64,000 bases of DNA, taken from positions 21,024 through 85,023 of the forward strand of contig JAFGWU010000039.1 of the NCBI GenBank assembly GCA_016936975.1, read 5' to 3'. This stretch comes from Bacteroidales bacterium (lineage in GTDB: Bacteria > Bacteroidota > Bacteroidia > Bacteroidales > GCA-2748055). The notes beneath the pieces are model-generated. The model worked only from the letters and a program-made list of their open reading frames with translations, had not been told where the DNA came from and did no database searches. This document shows positions 1 to 10,056 of this stretch, one piece after another; positions within the stretch are counted from its first letter, which is position 1; each line of letters starts with the position of its first letter. A program made the translations under genes and the position numbers.

Positions 1-291
1 CTGGATCCCGGATTAATTGAAATGGTTAAAGACGGAATGACCTATGGGCTTCTGGATCATACCTACAATGCCTATCTCCGGCTTTTGCCCGACCTCACTG
101 AATTACAAAAGAAAAAAATCAGGGAATGGCTGGTGGAGGCGAGGGAAACCGCTATGGATTCGGGCAGTTCAGAGGAGAAACACGCCTGTTTCCGGAAATA
201 CAGGGGAAAAATAAATAATTATCTTTCTGAAGAAGGTTATGATCTGAAACAGGCTGAACGGGAGAATGCGAAGAGTCAGGCCACCTGGTAA
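1..291 (+). CDS. C-terminal fragment of a DUF3826-like protein, truncated by the window edge
   Basis: Frame is open from base 1 (LDPGLIEMVKDG...). 'AREtAMDSGSSEEKHACFRKYRGKINNYLSEEGYDLK' resembles the DUF3826 C-terminus often found in Bacteroidota glycan loci. Confidence 0.65.
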   Translation: MDPGLIEMVKDGMTYGLLDHTYNAYLRLLPDLTELQKKKIREWLVEARETAMDSGSSEEKHACFRKYRGKINNYLSEEGYDLKQAERENAKSQATW

Positions 292-331
292 GTAAAGGCT
301 TTTTATCAAGGGATAAACATGCAGGAAACGA

Positions 332-3300
332 ATGATGGAATCCAGAAAATTTTCAGGCAGCCTTAAAAAAGGCATTTTTGGTTTTGTACTAATGGTATTG
401 CCGGTATGTGGCGTCCTTTTCGCCCAGGAAGTTACCGAAGTGCCAAAATTTTCAAGGATTTCCGGAGGGTATTTGAACCCGGTGCCGGATCAATACGGGA
501 ACCGGATCCCCGATTTTTCATATTGTGGTTATAAATCCTCGAATGTTCCTATTCCCGATTTACCGGTCACTCTTGTTGTCCCGAGACCGGAGGAGGATGC
601 AACGATATTGCTGCAATCTGCAATTGATCATGTGGCTTCTCTAATCCCAGGCCCGAACGGATTTCGCGGGGTTATTCTGCTGGAACCGGGCATTTACAGA
701 CTTAAGGGCAGATTAACCATTCGTGAATCGGGGATCATTATCAGGGGAAGCGGGATGGATGAACAGGGAACGACTTTGCTTGCTGAAGGAGTTGACCGGA
801 TGACCCTGATTCGCATTTCAGGAAAAGATGACCGCCGGGCTGGTCCTGAATATGATATCAAAGACAGTTTTGTTCCTGTAAATGCTTTTCAGTTCAGGAT
901 ATCTGATGCACATACACTCAGTTCCGGGGAGCGGATCATGGTTCAGAGACCATCCACGCCTGAATGGATTGATCTCCTCGGCATGAATGAATTCGGGGGA
1001 GAAACCGAATGGCTTGGCTGGAAACCCGGTCAGAGGGATATCTGCTGGTACCGGACGGTTACCGCGGTTGACGGAGACATGATAACCGTCGATGCTCCTC
1101 TTACCATGTCTCTTGATAAAAACTTTGGAGGCGGCAAAGTGATTCCGTTTAAGTGGTATGGACGGATCAGCCATATAGGGATTGAGAATTTGAGGTTACA
1201 ATCGGCGTACGACCGGACAAATCCAAAGGATGAATCGCATTGCTGGATGGCGGTTACTTTTGAGAATTGTGAGGATTCCTGGGTGCGCCAGGTCCGGTTC
1301 AGGCATTTTGCAGGTTCTGCTGTAGCCATTTATGAAACAGCAGGAAAAATTACAGTTAAGGATTGCATTTCGGAGTCACCTGTATCCGAGATTGGGGGAG
1401 GGCGCCGCTATACCTTCTTTAATATGGGTCAGCAATGTCTGTTTACCGGCTTATACTCCGAAAACGGGTACCATGATTTTGCAACCGGGTTCTGTTCCGC
1501 CGGACCAAACGCTTTCGTGGAGTGTGAATCCGGAAATTCATACAGTTTCAGTGGTGCCATCGACAGCTGGGCCACAGGGATATTGTTTGATATCGTGTCC
1601 ATCGACGGAAACAGGCTGAGTTTTAAGAATCGTGGTCAGGATGCGCAGGGTGCCGGATGGTGTGCGGCCAACTCGATGTTCTGGCAGTGCTCGGCCAGCT
1701 GGATTGATTGCCACAGGCCGCCGACGGCCTTTAACTGGGCGTATGGTTCATGGGCCCAGTATACCGGTGACGGGTACTGGGAAGAAACAGACAGTCATAT
1801 TTCTCCGCGCAGCCTTTTCTATGCCCAGCTTGCACAGCGTTTGAACCTGCCCCTGGACTCTTTCAGAAATGAATACAGGCCCGCACTGGGCGGGTCCACC
1901 ACATCACCCTCCCCCGAGCTGGCCGAAGAGATGACCCGCCTGGCTTACGAAAACGCATTCACTGTTAAGGATTATATTCTTACAGCACCGGTAAGGGACC
2001 CTATCTCTGCAGACCGAAGCAATGCTGATGTATTTGACAGAGTAAGTGCCGCGGAAGAGAATTCCAGTGTTGAAGAGAGAAAAAGAGTTGGGATTCTCAA
2101 CGGCGTAATTTTCAGTGACGGACTTGTGTTAAGCGGCGGACGAGCCAGTGTTCCCTGGTGGAGGGGTGATCCGAGGCCCTATGCCGCCCGGGTTGCCCGC
2201 CCTGCTATCACCCGGTTCGTTCCGGGCAGGTACGGACATGGTTATACCGACGACCCGGAACAGGTTTGTACCATCCTGAAAGCAGGAAATATGGCCGGAC
2301 TTGAGCATAATTACGGTCTCTGGTATGACCGAAGGAGGGATGACCATCAACGCATCAGAAGAATGGATGGGGATGTCTGGGCGCCCTTCTATGAACTTCC
2401 ATTTGCCAGGTCGGGGATTGGCATCGCATGGGACGGATTGAGCAGGTATGACCTCACACAATATAATCCATGGTACTGGAGCCGGCTAAAAGCCTTTGCG
2501 GATGCGGCAGAGGAAAACGGACTGCTGCTCTTACAGCATCATTACTTTCAGCATAATATTCTGGAAGCAGGGGCTCATTATGCTGATTTCCCATGGCGTT
2601 CGGCTAATAACATCAATGATACCGGTTTCCCGGAACCTCCGAATTATGCCGGCGACAAGAGGATATTCATGGATGAACAATTTTACGACATCGGACATGA
2701 AGTCCGACGCAATCTTCACAGGATGTATATCCGGAAGTGTCTTGAGAATTTTGCCGGGAACAGCAACGTTATTCACCTGGTCAGTGCCGAGTACACAGGT
2801 CCCCTGCATTTTGTGCAGTTCTGGCTGGATGTGATTGCAGAGTGGCAGGAAGAAACAGGGCATGATCCACTCGTTGCCCTCAGCACTACAAAGGATGTTC
2901 AGGATTCAATTCTTGCCGATCCGTTGCGCTCCGGTGTTATCGATATCATTGATATACGTTACTGGGGTTACCGGACCGATGGGACCCTGTATGCTCCTGA
3001 AGGCGGGAAGCATCTCGCTCCCAGGCAACATGCCAGGCTGGTGGACCCCGGCAGGAGGGGATTTGAAGAGGTTTACAGAGCAGTCAGGGAGTATCGCGTC
3101 CTTTATCCGGACAAAGCGGTGATATATTCGGAGAATTCCGGTTCAGACCAGGGATGGGCCGTAGTCATGGCGGGTGGGTCCCTGCCACAGTTGCCTGCAG
3201 ACCTTTCAGATGAATTCCTGATAAATATGGGAACCATGGAACCGGTTGAATCCGGCAGGGATGATGGAGAGGAGTGGATCATGAGAAACAGAAAAGGTGA

Positions 3301-3490
3301 TATGATTATATACTACAACTCTCCGGATTACAGGTTACCGGATTTGAATCTTTTGAAAAGAAGAAAGCAGGTCGAATGGATCGATCCTCTGACCGGTGAG
3401 ACTATCTCCGGGTTCCGCAATGTCCTGGGAAGGGGACGGACCGTGATCGAGCGTCCCCGGAAGAGTCCGGTTGTGCTATGGTTACATTAA
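332..3490 (+). CDS. Secreted two-part protein: pectate-lyase-like right-handed beta-helix plus C-terminal TIM-barrel-like domain (DUF6298-like)
   Basis: N-terminal signal peptide (GFVLMVLPVCGVLFAQ). 'GVILLEPGIYRLKGRLTIRESGIIIRGSG' beta-helix start. C-terminal half has TIM-barrel-like 'AFADAAEENGLLLLQHHYFQHN' and 'VIHLVSAEYTGPLHFVQFWLDVI'. Confidence 0.7.
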   Translation: MMESRKFSGSLKKGIFGFVLMVLPVCGVLFAQEVTEVPKFSRISGGYLNPVPDQYGNRIPDFSYCGYKSSNVPIPDLPVTLVVPRPEEDATILLQSAIDHVASLIPGPNGFRGVILLEPGIYRLKGRLTIRESGIIIRGSGMDEQGTTLLAEGVDRMTLIRISGKDDRRAGPEYDIKDSFVPVNAFQFRISDAHTLSSGERIMVQRPSTPEWIDLLGMNEFGGETEWLGWKPGQRDICWYRTVTAVDGDMITVDAPLTMSLDKNFGGGKVIPFKWYGRISHIGIENLRLQSAYDRTNPKDESHCWMAVTFENCEDSWVRQVRFRHFAGSAVAIYETAGKITVKDCISESPVSEIGGGRRYTFFNMGQQCLFTGLYSENGYHDFATGFCSAGPNAFVECESGNSYSFSGAIDSWATGILFDIVSIDGNRLSFKNRGQDAQGAGWCAANSMFWQCSASWIDCHRPPTAFNWAYGSWAQYTGDGYWEETDSHISPRSLFYAQLAQRLNLPLDSFRNEYRPALGGSTTSPSPELAEEMTRLAYENAFTVKDYILTAPVRDPISADRSNADVFDRVSAAEENSSVEERKRVGILNGVIFSDGLVLSGGRASVPWWRGDPRPYAARVARPAITRFVPGRYGHGYTDDPEQVCTILKAGNMAGLEHNYGLWYDRRRDDHQRIRRMDGDVWAPFYELPFARSGIGIAWDGLSRYDLTQYNPWYWSRLKAFADAAEENGLLLLQHHYFQHNILEAGAHYADFPWRSANNINDTGFPEPPNYAGDKRIFMDEQFYDIGHEVRRNLHRMYIRKCLENFAGNSNVIHLVSAEYTGPLHFVQFWLDVIAEWQEETGHDPLVALSTTKDVQDSILADPLRSGVIDIIDIRYWGYRTDGTLYAPEGGKHLAPRQHARLVDPGRRGFEEVYRAVREYRVLYPDKAVIYSENSGSDQGWAVVMAGGSLPQLPADLSDEFLINMGTMEPVESGRDDGEEWIMRNRKGDMIIYYNSPDYRLPDLNLLKRRKQVEWIDPLTGETISGFRNVLGRGRTVIERPRKSPVVLWLH

Positions 3491-3504
3491 AAAAAACAAA
3501 AGTT

Positions 3505-4896
3505 ATGGGTAAATTCTATTTAGCTATTGCATTCATTATGACACTCTGCCTCAGTTGCAGTAATGAAATTGAATCGAATCGCCTGGGCAGGCTCGAAGTG
3601 TCTGAAAATGGCCGATTCCTCCAGGACGAAGACGGCAATCCTTTTTTCTGGCTCGGAGATACAGGGTGGCTGTTATTCACAAAGCTGAACAGGGAAGAGG
3701 CAATAGTCTACCTCGACAACCGGGCAGAAAAGGGCTTCAATGTGATACAGGCCTCATTGGTTCATGGTATTTCGGCAAAAAACAGTTATGGAGATTCTGC
3801 ACTGCTGAACCGGAATATCGCAATGCCGGTAATAACGGAAGGGAGTTCATTTGAAAATGAGGCAGAATATGATTACTGGGACCATATTGACTATATCATC
3901 AGGCTTGCTGAAGAAAGGGGATTATATATGGCCCTGATCCCTGTATGGGGTTCAAATGTGAGGGCAGGATTGGTCAGCAGGAAACAGGCAGAGACCTACG
4001 CATCGTATATCGCAAATCGATACAAAACTTATTCCAATATCATCTGGCTGAATGGCGGGGATGTGCCCGGAAGTGATTCAACGGAAGTTTGGAATATCAT
4101 CGGAGAGACCATTCAGAAAACAGACCCCGATCATCTCGTGACCTTTCATCCCAGGGGCCGTATGCAATCCTCCATGTGGTTCCATGATGAGGAGTGGCTT
4201 GATTTCAATATGTTCCAGTCGGGTCACAGGCGTTATGACCAGGATGATACGGAACTGAACTACGGAGAGGATAACTGGCGTTATGCCATGGCCGATTATA
4301 ACCGGGTCCCGGTTAAACCTACCATTGACGGGGAACCATCCTATGAGGGCATTCCCCAGGGACTTCATGATCCGGAGGAACCCTACTGGACCGATAATGA
4401 CGTCCGTCGTTATGCCTACTGGTCGGTATTTGCCGGATGCTTCGGATTCACCTACGGACATAACAGCATCATGCAGTTTTATAAGCCAACGGACCGCCGG
4501 CCGGCCTATGGTGCAAAGATTTACTGGACAGAAGCCCTGGACGCCCCCGGTTCCTCTCAGCTGCAACACCTCAAAAGTCTTATGCTGTCGCGGCCTTATT
4601 TCGAGCGGGTCCCTGACCAGTCGCTGATTGCAGGAGATGAAGGCGAGAAATACCACAGGCTCATGGCCACTGCCGGTAAAAATTATGCCTTTGTGTATAC
4701 CTATAACGGAAGGAATATTTCAGTGAGTGGCGGTGCGATTCCATCGGACAGTTTAACCGCGAACTGGTTCAATCCTCGCAATGGAGAGATGAGCCTGATA
4801 GGTCGTTATAAAAACAATGATATACCAGAATTTGATCCCCCCGGGGAGATAACTGATGGAAATGATTGGGTGTTGGTTCTGGATTACCATAATTGA
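3505..4896 (+). CDS. DUF4038-type glycoside hydrolase lipoprotein (GH140 apiosidase-like)
   Basis: Lipobox LCLSC. 'FLQDEDGNPFFWLGDTGWLLFTKLNREEAIVYLDNRAEKGFNVIQ' is the DUF4038 N-terminal signature. Start moved from 3478 to the ATG before the signal peptide. Confidence 0.8.
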   Translation: MGKFYLAIAFIMTLCLSCSNEIESNRLGRLEVSENGRFLQDEDGNPFFWLGDTGWLLFTKLNREEAIVYLDNRAEKGFNVIQASLVHGISAKNSYGDSALLNRNIAMPVITEGSSFENEAEYDYWDHIDYIIRLAEERGLYMALIPVWGSNVRAGLVSRKQAETYASYIANRYKTYSNIIWLNGGDVPGSDSTEVWNIIGETIQKTDPDHLVTFHPRGRMQSSMWFHDEEWLDFNMFQSGHRRYDQDDTELNYGEDNWRYAMADYNRVPVKPTIDGEPSYEGIPQGLHDPEEPYWTDNDVRRYAYWSVFAGCFGFTYGHNSIMQFYKPTDRRPAYGAKIYWTEALDAPGSSQLQHLKSLMLSRPYFERVPDQSLIAGDEGEKYHRLMATAGKNYAFVYTYNGRNISVSGGAIPSDSLTANWFNPRNGEMSLIGRYKNNDIPEFDPPGEITDGNDWVLVLDYHN

Positions 4897-4909
4897 AAAT
4901 TTTAAGCAT

Positions 4910-7621
4910 ATGATCAGGAGATATCTATTTTTTCTGTTTTTCCCGGTGCTCATGTTTTCCTGTCAGGACAAACAGGAGGTATACATGTTCAGTACATTTC
5001 GTGAACCTGCGACCGAGGGACTTTATCTTGCCTACAGCCTGGATGGCTATCAGTGGAATGATCTGGGCGGGCCCTACCTGGTTCCGGAGGTGGGGAACCA
5101 GAAAGTGATGCGCGATCCCTCTGTAGTAAAAGGACCGGACGGCACGTTCCATATGGTATGGACCTCTTCCTGGCAGGGAGACTCCGGATTTGGTTACGCC
5201 TCATCAAAGGATCTGGTTCACTGGTCGGACCAGAAGTTTATTCCGGTTATGGCGCATGAGCCCGCCACGGTGAATGTCTGGGCGCCTGAATTATTCTATG
5301 ATGATGAATCGGGTCAGTACATCATTATATGGGCTTCCACCATTCCGTTCAGATTTGAAAAGGGGATGGAGGAGGAAAGAAATAACCACCGGATGTACTA
5401 CACCACCACAAAGGATTTTGAAACTTTCTCCGAAACGAAACTCTTTATCGATCCCGGGTTCAGTATCATTGATGCCGTCATCGTAAAACGGGATCAGAAT
5501 GATTATGTGCTCGTTCTGAAGGACAACACCCGTCCCAACAGAAACCTTAAGGTAGCATTCGGTTTTTCCCCGCTTGGGCCCTATTCCAATATATCCGAGC
5601 CTTTTACCGTGCAGTTTACAGAAGGGCCCACCGTTTTGAGAATAAAGGATGAATACCTGATTTACTTCGATGCCTACCGAAGTAAAAATTACGGTGCCGT
5701 GAGAACCAGAGATTTCAAAACTTTTGAAGACATTTCCGATAGTATCTCACTGCCGGAGGGCCATAAACACGGAACCATCTTCAAGGCCGATATGAAGATC
5801 CTTAAAGCCATTCAGAAGGGGAAGGAAGCACAGGAGCAGAAGCTGGATACCATCAGGTACACCGGGCATACCCTGAATAACGTGGATTACCATCACGGAC
5901 AGTTAAGCAATGCAGTTGGCGTACATAATATACAGGTTTTAAGAGCCAACAGGGAACAACCTGAATTTGCGGAAAATTATGGCTGGACCTACAACCATGC
6001 ACCGATGCTGGCTTATTGGAACAATACTTTTTATCTGCAATATCTCAGTGATCCTGTCGGGGAGCACATCCCTCCGGGTCAGACGTTCCTGTCAACCTCA
6101 GAAGATGGTTATGCCTGGAGCCGACCGGTACCGCTCTTTCCTCCCTATAAAATTCCCGACGGCACTACCAAAGAGGGTGAAGAGGGCGCTGCAAAGGATT
6201 TATATGCCGTGATGCACCAGCGCAATGGGTTTTATGTTTTCGAAGCCAGCCGTCTTTTAACATTTGGATATTATGGAATATCCCTGCATGAAAGGGACAG
6301 TCCGAATGACGGCAAAGGCATCGGAAGGGTTGTCAGGGAAATATACCGCGACGGCACCTTCGGTCCGATCTATTTCATACGTTATAACAAAGGATGGAAT
6401 GCCGGCAATACCGATTACCCGTTTTTCCGGGAGAGCCGGGACACGGGATTCGTAAAGGCCTGCATGGAAGTGCTGGATAATCCCCTGATGATGCAGCAGT
6501 GGAATGAGGAATCGGATCGGGATGATCCGCTGATTCCGATGAACGAGGAATATAAGGCTTTCTGCTATTATCATCTTCCGGATGGCAGGGTTGTCGGATT
6601 GTGGAAGCATGCACTCACTGCAATGAGCCTGGATGAAGGGAAAAACTGGACAAAGCCCATCAGGGCGCCGGGATTCGTTAATTCAAACGCCAAGATCTGG
6701 GGTCAGCGGACCTCTGATGGCCGTTATGCGACCGTGTACAATCCTTCGGATTTCAGGTGGCCCCTTGCCATTTCGGTGAGTGAAGACGGACTGGAGTACA
6801 GGAACCTGCTGCTTGTTAACGGAGAAATAACCACCATGCGATACGGGGGTAACTATAAATCATACGGTCCGCAATATGTTCGCGGCATCCTGGAAGGAAA
6901 TGGTACTCCCCCGGATGGAAACCTCTGGGTTACATACAGTATGAATAAAGAAGATATCTGGGTTTCTTCCATAGCCGTTCCGGTTACAGATACGATAATC
7001 CAACATGTGGATGAGGTATTTGAGGAAATGAAAGAGGGAACCGAACTGGATTCCTGGAATATTTACAGTCCACAATGGGCCAGGGTGGAGATGACGGAGG
7101 ATACCGACGGCTCAAGGGCGCTTCTGGTCTCAGACAGGGATCCTTTTGATTATGCAAAGGCAGAGCGCAAATTCCCCGGATCAAAAGCGGTCGAGGTCGA
7201 GTTCGTGGTATCCCCGGCACAGAATGATCATGGATTGCTTCATGTTGAATTGCAGGACAGAAAGGGAATGCCGGCTCTCCGGCTGATTTTTGACAGTGAC
7301 GGGAGAATGAAGCACAAGGCCGGTTACAGGTTCAGAAATATTATGAACTATGATCCCGACAGGGAGTATAAAATAAAAATCGAAGCCTGGACCCATAATC
7401 GTTTTTATAATATTTATGTTGACGGGGAACAGAAAACCAGCGGATTGTTCTTCCAACCGGTTCATTATCTTGACAAGATAACCTTCCGCTCAGGGGAAAT
7501 CAGGAGATTTCCCGATGCGGATACCCCGACGGACCAGAAGTTTGATATCCGGCAGAACGGACCTCCTGTCCAGGAAGCACGGTACTTCATTAAATATTTA
7601 AAAACACGTACCATAGAGTAA
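4910..7621 (+). CDS. Lipoprotein with N-terminal GH43-like propeller and C-terminal sialidase/BNR-like region with a terminal beta-sandwich
   Basis: Lipobox LMFSC. 'MRDPSVVKGPDGTFHMVWTSSW' and 'VNVWAPELFYD' are GH43/GH32-like. 'STSEDGYAWSRPV' and 'SLDEGKNWTKPI' are BNR/Asp-box-like. Confidence 0.7.
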   Translation: MIRRYLFFLFFPVLMFSCQDKQEVYMFSTFREPATEGLYLAYSLDGYQWNDLGGPYLVPEVGNQKVMRDPSVVKGPDGTFHMVWTSSWQGDSGFGYASSKDLVHWSDQKFIPVMAHEPATVNVWAPELFYDDESGQYIIIWASTIPFRFEKGMEEERNNHRMYYTTTKDFETFSETKLFIDPGFSIIDAVIVKRDQNDYVLVLKDNTRPNRNLKVAFGFSPLGPYSNISEPFTVQFTEGPTVLRIKDEYLIYFDAYRSKNYGAVRTRDFKTFEDISDSISLPEGHKHGTIFKADMKILKAIQKGKEAQEQKLDTIRYTGHTLNNVDYHHGQLSNAVGVHNIQVLRANREQPEFAENYGWTYNHAPMLAYWNNTFYLQYLSDPVGEHIPPGQTFLSTSEDGYAWSRPVPLFPPYKIPDGTTKEGEEGAAKDLYAVMHQRNGFYVFEASRLLTFGYYGISLHERDSPNDGKGIGRVVREIYRDGTFGPIYFIRYNKGWNAGNTDYPFFRESRDTGFVKACMEVLDNPLMMQQWNEESDRDDPLIPMNEEYKAFCYYHLPDGRVVGLWKHALTAMSLDEGKNWTKPIRAPGFVNSNAKIWGQRTSDGRYATVYNPSDFRWPLAISVSEDGLEYRNLLLVNGEITTMRYGGNYKSYGPQYVRGILEGNGTPPDGNLWVTYSMNKEDIWVSSIAVPVTDTIIQHVDEVFEEMKEGTELDSWNIYSPQWARVEMTEDTDGSRALLVSDRDPFDYAKAERKFPGSKAVEVEFVVSPAQNDHGLLHVELQDRKGMPALRLIFDSDGRMKHKAGYRFRNIMNYDPDREYKIKIEAWTHNRFYNIYVDGEQKTSGLFFQPVHYLDKITFRSGEIRRFPDADTPTDQKFDIRQNGPPVQEARYFIKYLKTRTIE

Positions 7622-7644
7622 TCGGAAAAAAGGAGAACAAACAT

Positions 7645-9855
7645 ATGAACAGGTTAATATATAAAATCAGATTGATCATTCCTGTCCTGTTACTTTCAGG
7701 AATCCTTTGGGCTCAGCCGGTCGCTTTTCCGGGGGCGGAAGGGTTCGGCAAATGGGCAACGGGGGGGCGCGGCGGTGAAGTGGTTGCAGTTACGAATCTG
7801 CTGGATGATCCGGCCAATCCGCCGGAAGGTAGTTTCCGCTGGGCGCTGGACCAGGCTTATGAAACGGTTGAACACCCTGCTCTTCCGGGAGTGTTTATTG
7901 ATGTGCCGCTTCCACTGACCATTATTTTCAGGGTTTCGGGTATTATTGAATTACAGGATGAGCTGACAATTCAGCGATCGAACCTGACCATAGCGGGGCA
8001 GACTGCACCGGGAGACGGCATTTGTTTTAAAGGGCACTATGTTTCAATCAGCGGCGGGGGTACAGCCGGAATACAGAAAAATATCATTCTGAGATACCTC
8101 AGGTTTCGTCCGGGAATTGATATTGATCCTGATGATCTTGCAGGAGGAATAGCCGGACTTGGAGTGGAAAACTGCGAAAACATCATCGTCGATCACTGTT
8201 CCTTCAGCTGGGCCAACGAAGAGTGTGCCATTTTTTACGATAATAAGTATGTAACCGTCCAGTGGTGTATTGCCAGCGAGGGCCTTTACGATGCCGGTCA
8301 TGCCAAGGGTGTCAGGTCCTATTGCGGAGTCTGGGGAGGTCAGTATTCCTCCTTTCACCACAATCTGATTGCCCACAATAAAAGCCGGACCATCCGGTTT
8401 AACGGGGCACGTGCGCATGATAAGGAAGCATTGGTGGATTACAGAAACAATGTAATTTACAATTGGAACAGCATAGGTGCCTGCTACGGCGGAGAGGTAG
8501 ATCTCACCGGGGGATTTTCACATGCAAACATGGTGGGCAATTATTATAAACCGGGACCGGCCACCCCGTCCACACTCCGGTTTGTTTCCCCGAGCTATAA
8601 TTCCGAAAAAGCCAAAGGCGTTGGAAAATGGTTCCTGGAAGGCAATTTCATGTCGGGTGATGAGAATAAAACGAATGATAACTGGCTGGGAGTAAGCCTG
8701 GGTGAGGTCCCGACGGCTTTGCGGGATGATGCCCGATCCGATATTCGGTTCAGGGTGGATGAACCTGTGCCGACACAGACTGCAGAGGAGGCTTATAACG
8801 CTGTTCTCGAAAAGGCCGGTGCAGCCTTTCCAAGGGATGTCATTGATGCACGAATCGTAAATGAAACGTTTACAGGCACGGCCACCGGTACCGGGGTGAT
8901 TGGAAATGGCATCATCGATGATCCCGCAGTTGTTGGAGGGTATCCTGAATATAATACTCATGACGTTCCCGGTGACCAGGATGAGGACGGTATGGATGAT
9001 GCATGGGAACGCCTGAACGGACTGAATCCTGAAGACAGGGAAGAACGGAATATCCTTAACGGGGAGGGTTATACCATGCTGGAGGTTTACCTGAACAGCC
9101 TGGTCGGGGATCTTACCCTGATACTGCCCCCCGTGGTTCACATCAAGGGAATAGATTTGTCTTACTGCGCCGGAGATGTTGCGGATATGCTTCTTGGTTC
9201 TCCTGAAGGCGGGATGTTTCAGCCGGCAGATTGGATTACCATTCTCGGCGGGGATACGGCAATGTTTGATCCCGCAGTAGCAGGAGATTATGAGGTAAAA
9301 TACATCTATGATGATGGTGCGGGACGTAAAGACAGTATCATTGAAACGATTACCGTTCATGCTTTGCCTGAGGCCACTATCAGCGGGCTTGAAGATTCAT
9401 ATTATCAGGATCAGGCTTTCATTACAGTAACAGGAAACCCTCAAAACGGAGCGTTTCTTGAGTGTGACGGAATAGTAAACCCGGGAAATGATGAATCCCT
9501 TTTTGACATTTCTGAACAGGGAGAGTACACCATTCTTTACCGGTACGTTGATGGATTCGGTTGTGTGGATACTGCCGAGGCGACTACGGTCATAAATCCC
9601 CCGGTTGCACTGGAAGTCAGTGAAGCGGGCAGAGGAATTGAAATCTTCCCAAATCCGGTGGGTAATGCCATCAGGATCAAATCCGATTATAAAATTACCA
9701 GGGTCTGCTTCTATGATTCCTCCGGATTGAAAGTCAGAGAAATAAAAAAATCAGATATCGACGTGATTGATACCGGCCATATGAAAGGCGGCGTATATTA
9801 TCTGCATATATACAGGGGGGATGAACTGGCAGTGAAACGGATGGTAAAAATATAA
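7645..9855 (+). CDS. PL1-like pectate lyase with a T9SS C-terminal sorting domain
   Basis: 'AFPGAEGFGKWATGGRGGEVVAVTNLLDDPANPPEGSFRWAL' is the canonical N-terminus of Bacteroidota PL1 pectate lyases. 'DQDEDGMDDAWERLNGLNP' is a Ca-binding-like motif. C-terminal 'IFPNPVGNAIRIKS...GVYYLHIYRGDELAVKRMVKI' fits T9SS type A sorting. Confidence 0.9.
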   Translation: MNRLIYKIRLIIPVLLLSGILWAQPVAFPGAEGFGKWATGGRGGEVVAVTNLLDDPANPPEGSFRWALDQAYETVEHPALPGVFIDVPLPLTIIFRVSGIIELQDELTIQRSNLTIAGQTAPGDGICFKGHYVSISGGGTAGIQKNIILRYLRFRPGIDIDPDDLAGGIAGLGVENCENIIVDHCSFSWANEECAIFYDNKYVTVQWCIASEGLYDAGHAKGVRSYCGVWGGQYSSFHHNLIAHNKSRTIRFNGARAHDKEALVDYRNNVIYNWNSIGACYGGEVDLTGGFSHANMVGNYYKPGPATPSTLRFVSPSYNSEKAKGVGKWFLEGNFMSGDENKTNDNWLGVSLGEVPTALRDDARSDIRFRVDEPVPTQTAEEAYNAVLEKAGAAFPRDVIDARIVNETFTGTATGTGVIGNGIIDDPAVVGGYPEYNTHDVPGDQDEDGMDDAWERLNGLNPEDREERNILNGEGYTMLEVYLNSLVGDLTLILPPVVHIKGIDLSYCAGDVADMLLGSPEGGMFQPADWITILGGDTAMFDPAVAGDYEVKYIYDDGAGRKDSIIETITVHALPEATISGLEDSYYQDQAFITVTGNPQNGAFLECDGIVNPGNDESLFDISEQGEYTILYRYVDGFGCVDTAEATTVINPPVALEVSEAGRGIEIFPNPVGNAIRIKSDYKITRVCFYDSSGLKVREIKKSDIDVIDTGHMKGGVYYLHIYRGDELAVKRMVKI

Positions 9856-9911
9856 TCCTTCTTCGCCGGGATGTGCCGGGACTTCGGCAGACGGGGAGGA
9901 ATAGGTTAAAT

Positions 9912-9937
9912 GGGTTTCGCCGGGCTTTTTAACCCGG
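9912..9937 (+). terminator. Candidate hairpin/terminator downstream of the pectate lyase
   Basis: CCGGG-ctttttaa-CCCGG stem-loop at 9920-9937. An alternative GGGTT...AACCC pairing spans 9912-9935. Lies in a 200-bp gap. Confidence 0.4.
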
Positions 9938-10056
9938 TTTCAGAGTTCTTTAAGTCAGGTACAGCGCTCTGAAGGCCGTGTTCAGCGTTTTGAAGAACAC
10001 ACTGTTTGCCGAAACAGGTCGCTTTTATATAGAACAACGTGTTAATAAGATAAAAA

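Noticed and set aside
4078-4656. 192-aa minus-strand ORF
   Set aside because: Fully inside the DUF4038 gene on the other strand; low-complexity shadow translation.
8518-9360. 280-aa ORF on the minus strand opposite the pectate lyase
   Set aside because: Lies entirely antisense to a well-supported PL1 gene, has no recognisable domain, and is Cys/Ile/His/Pro-rich as expected of a shadow ORF.
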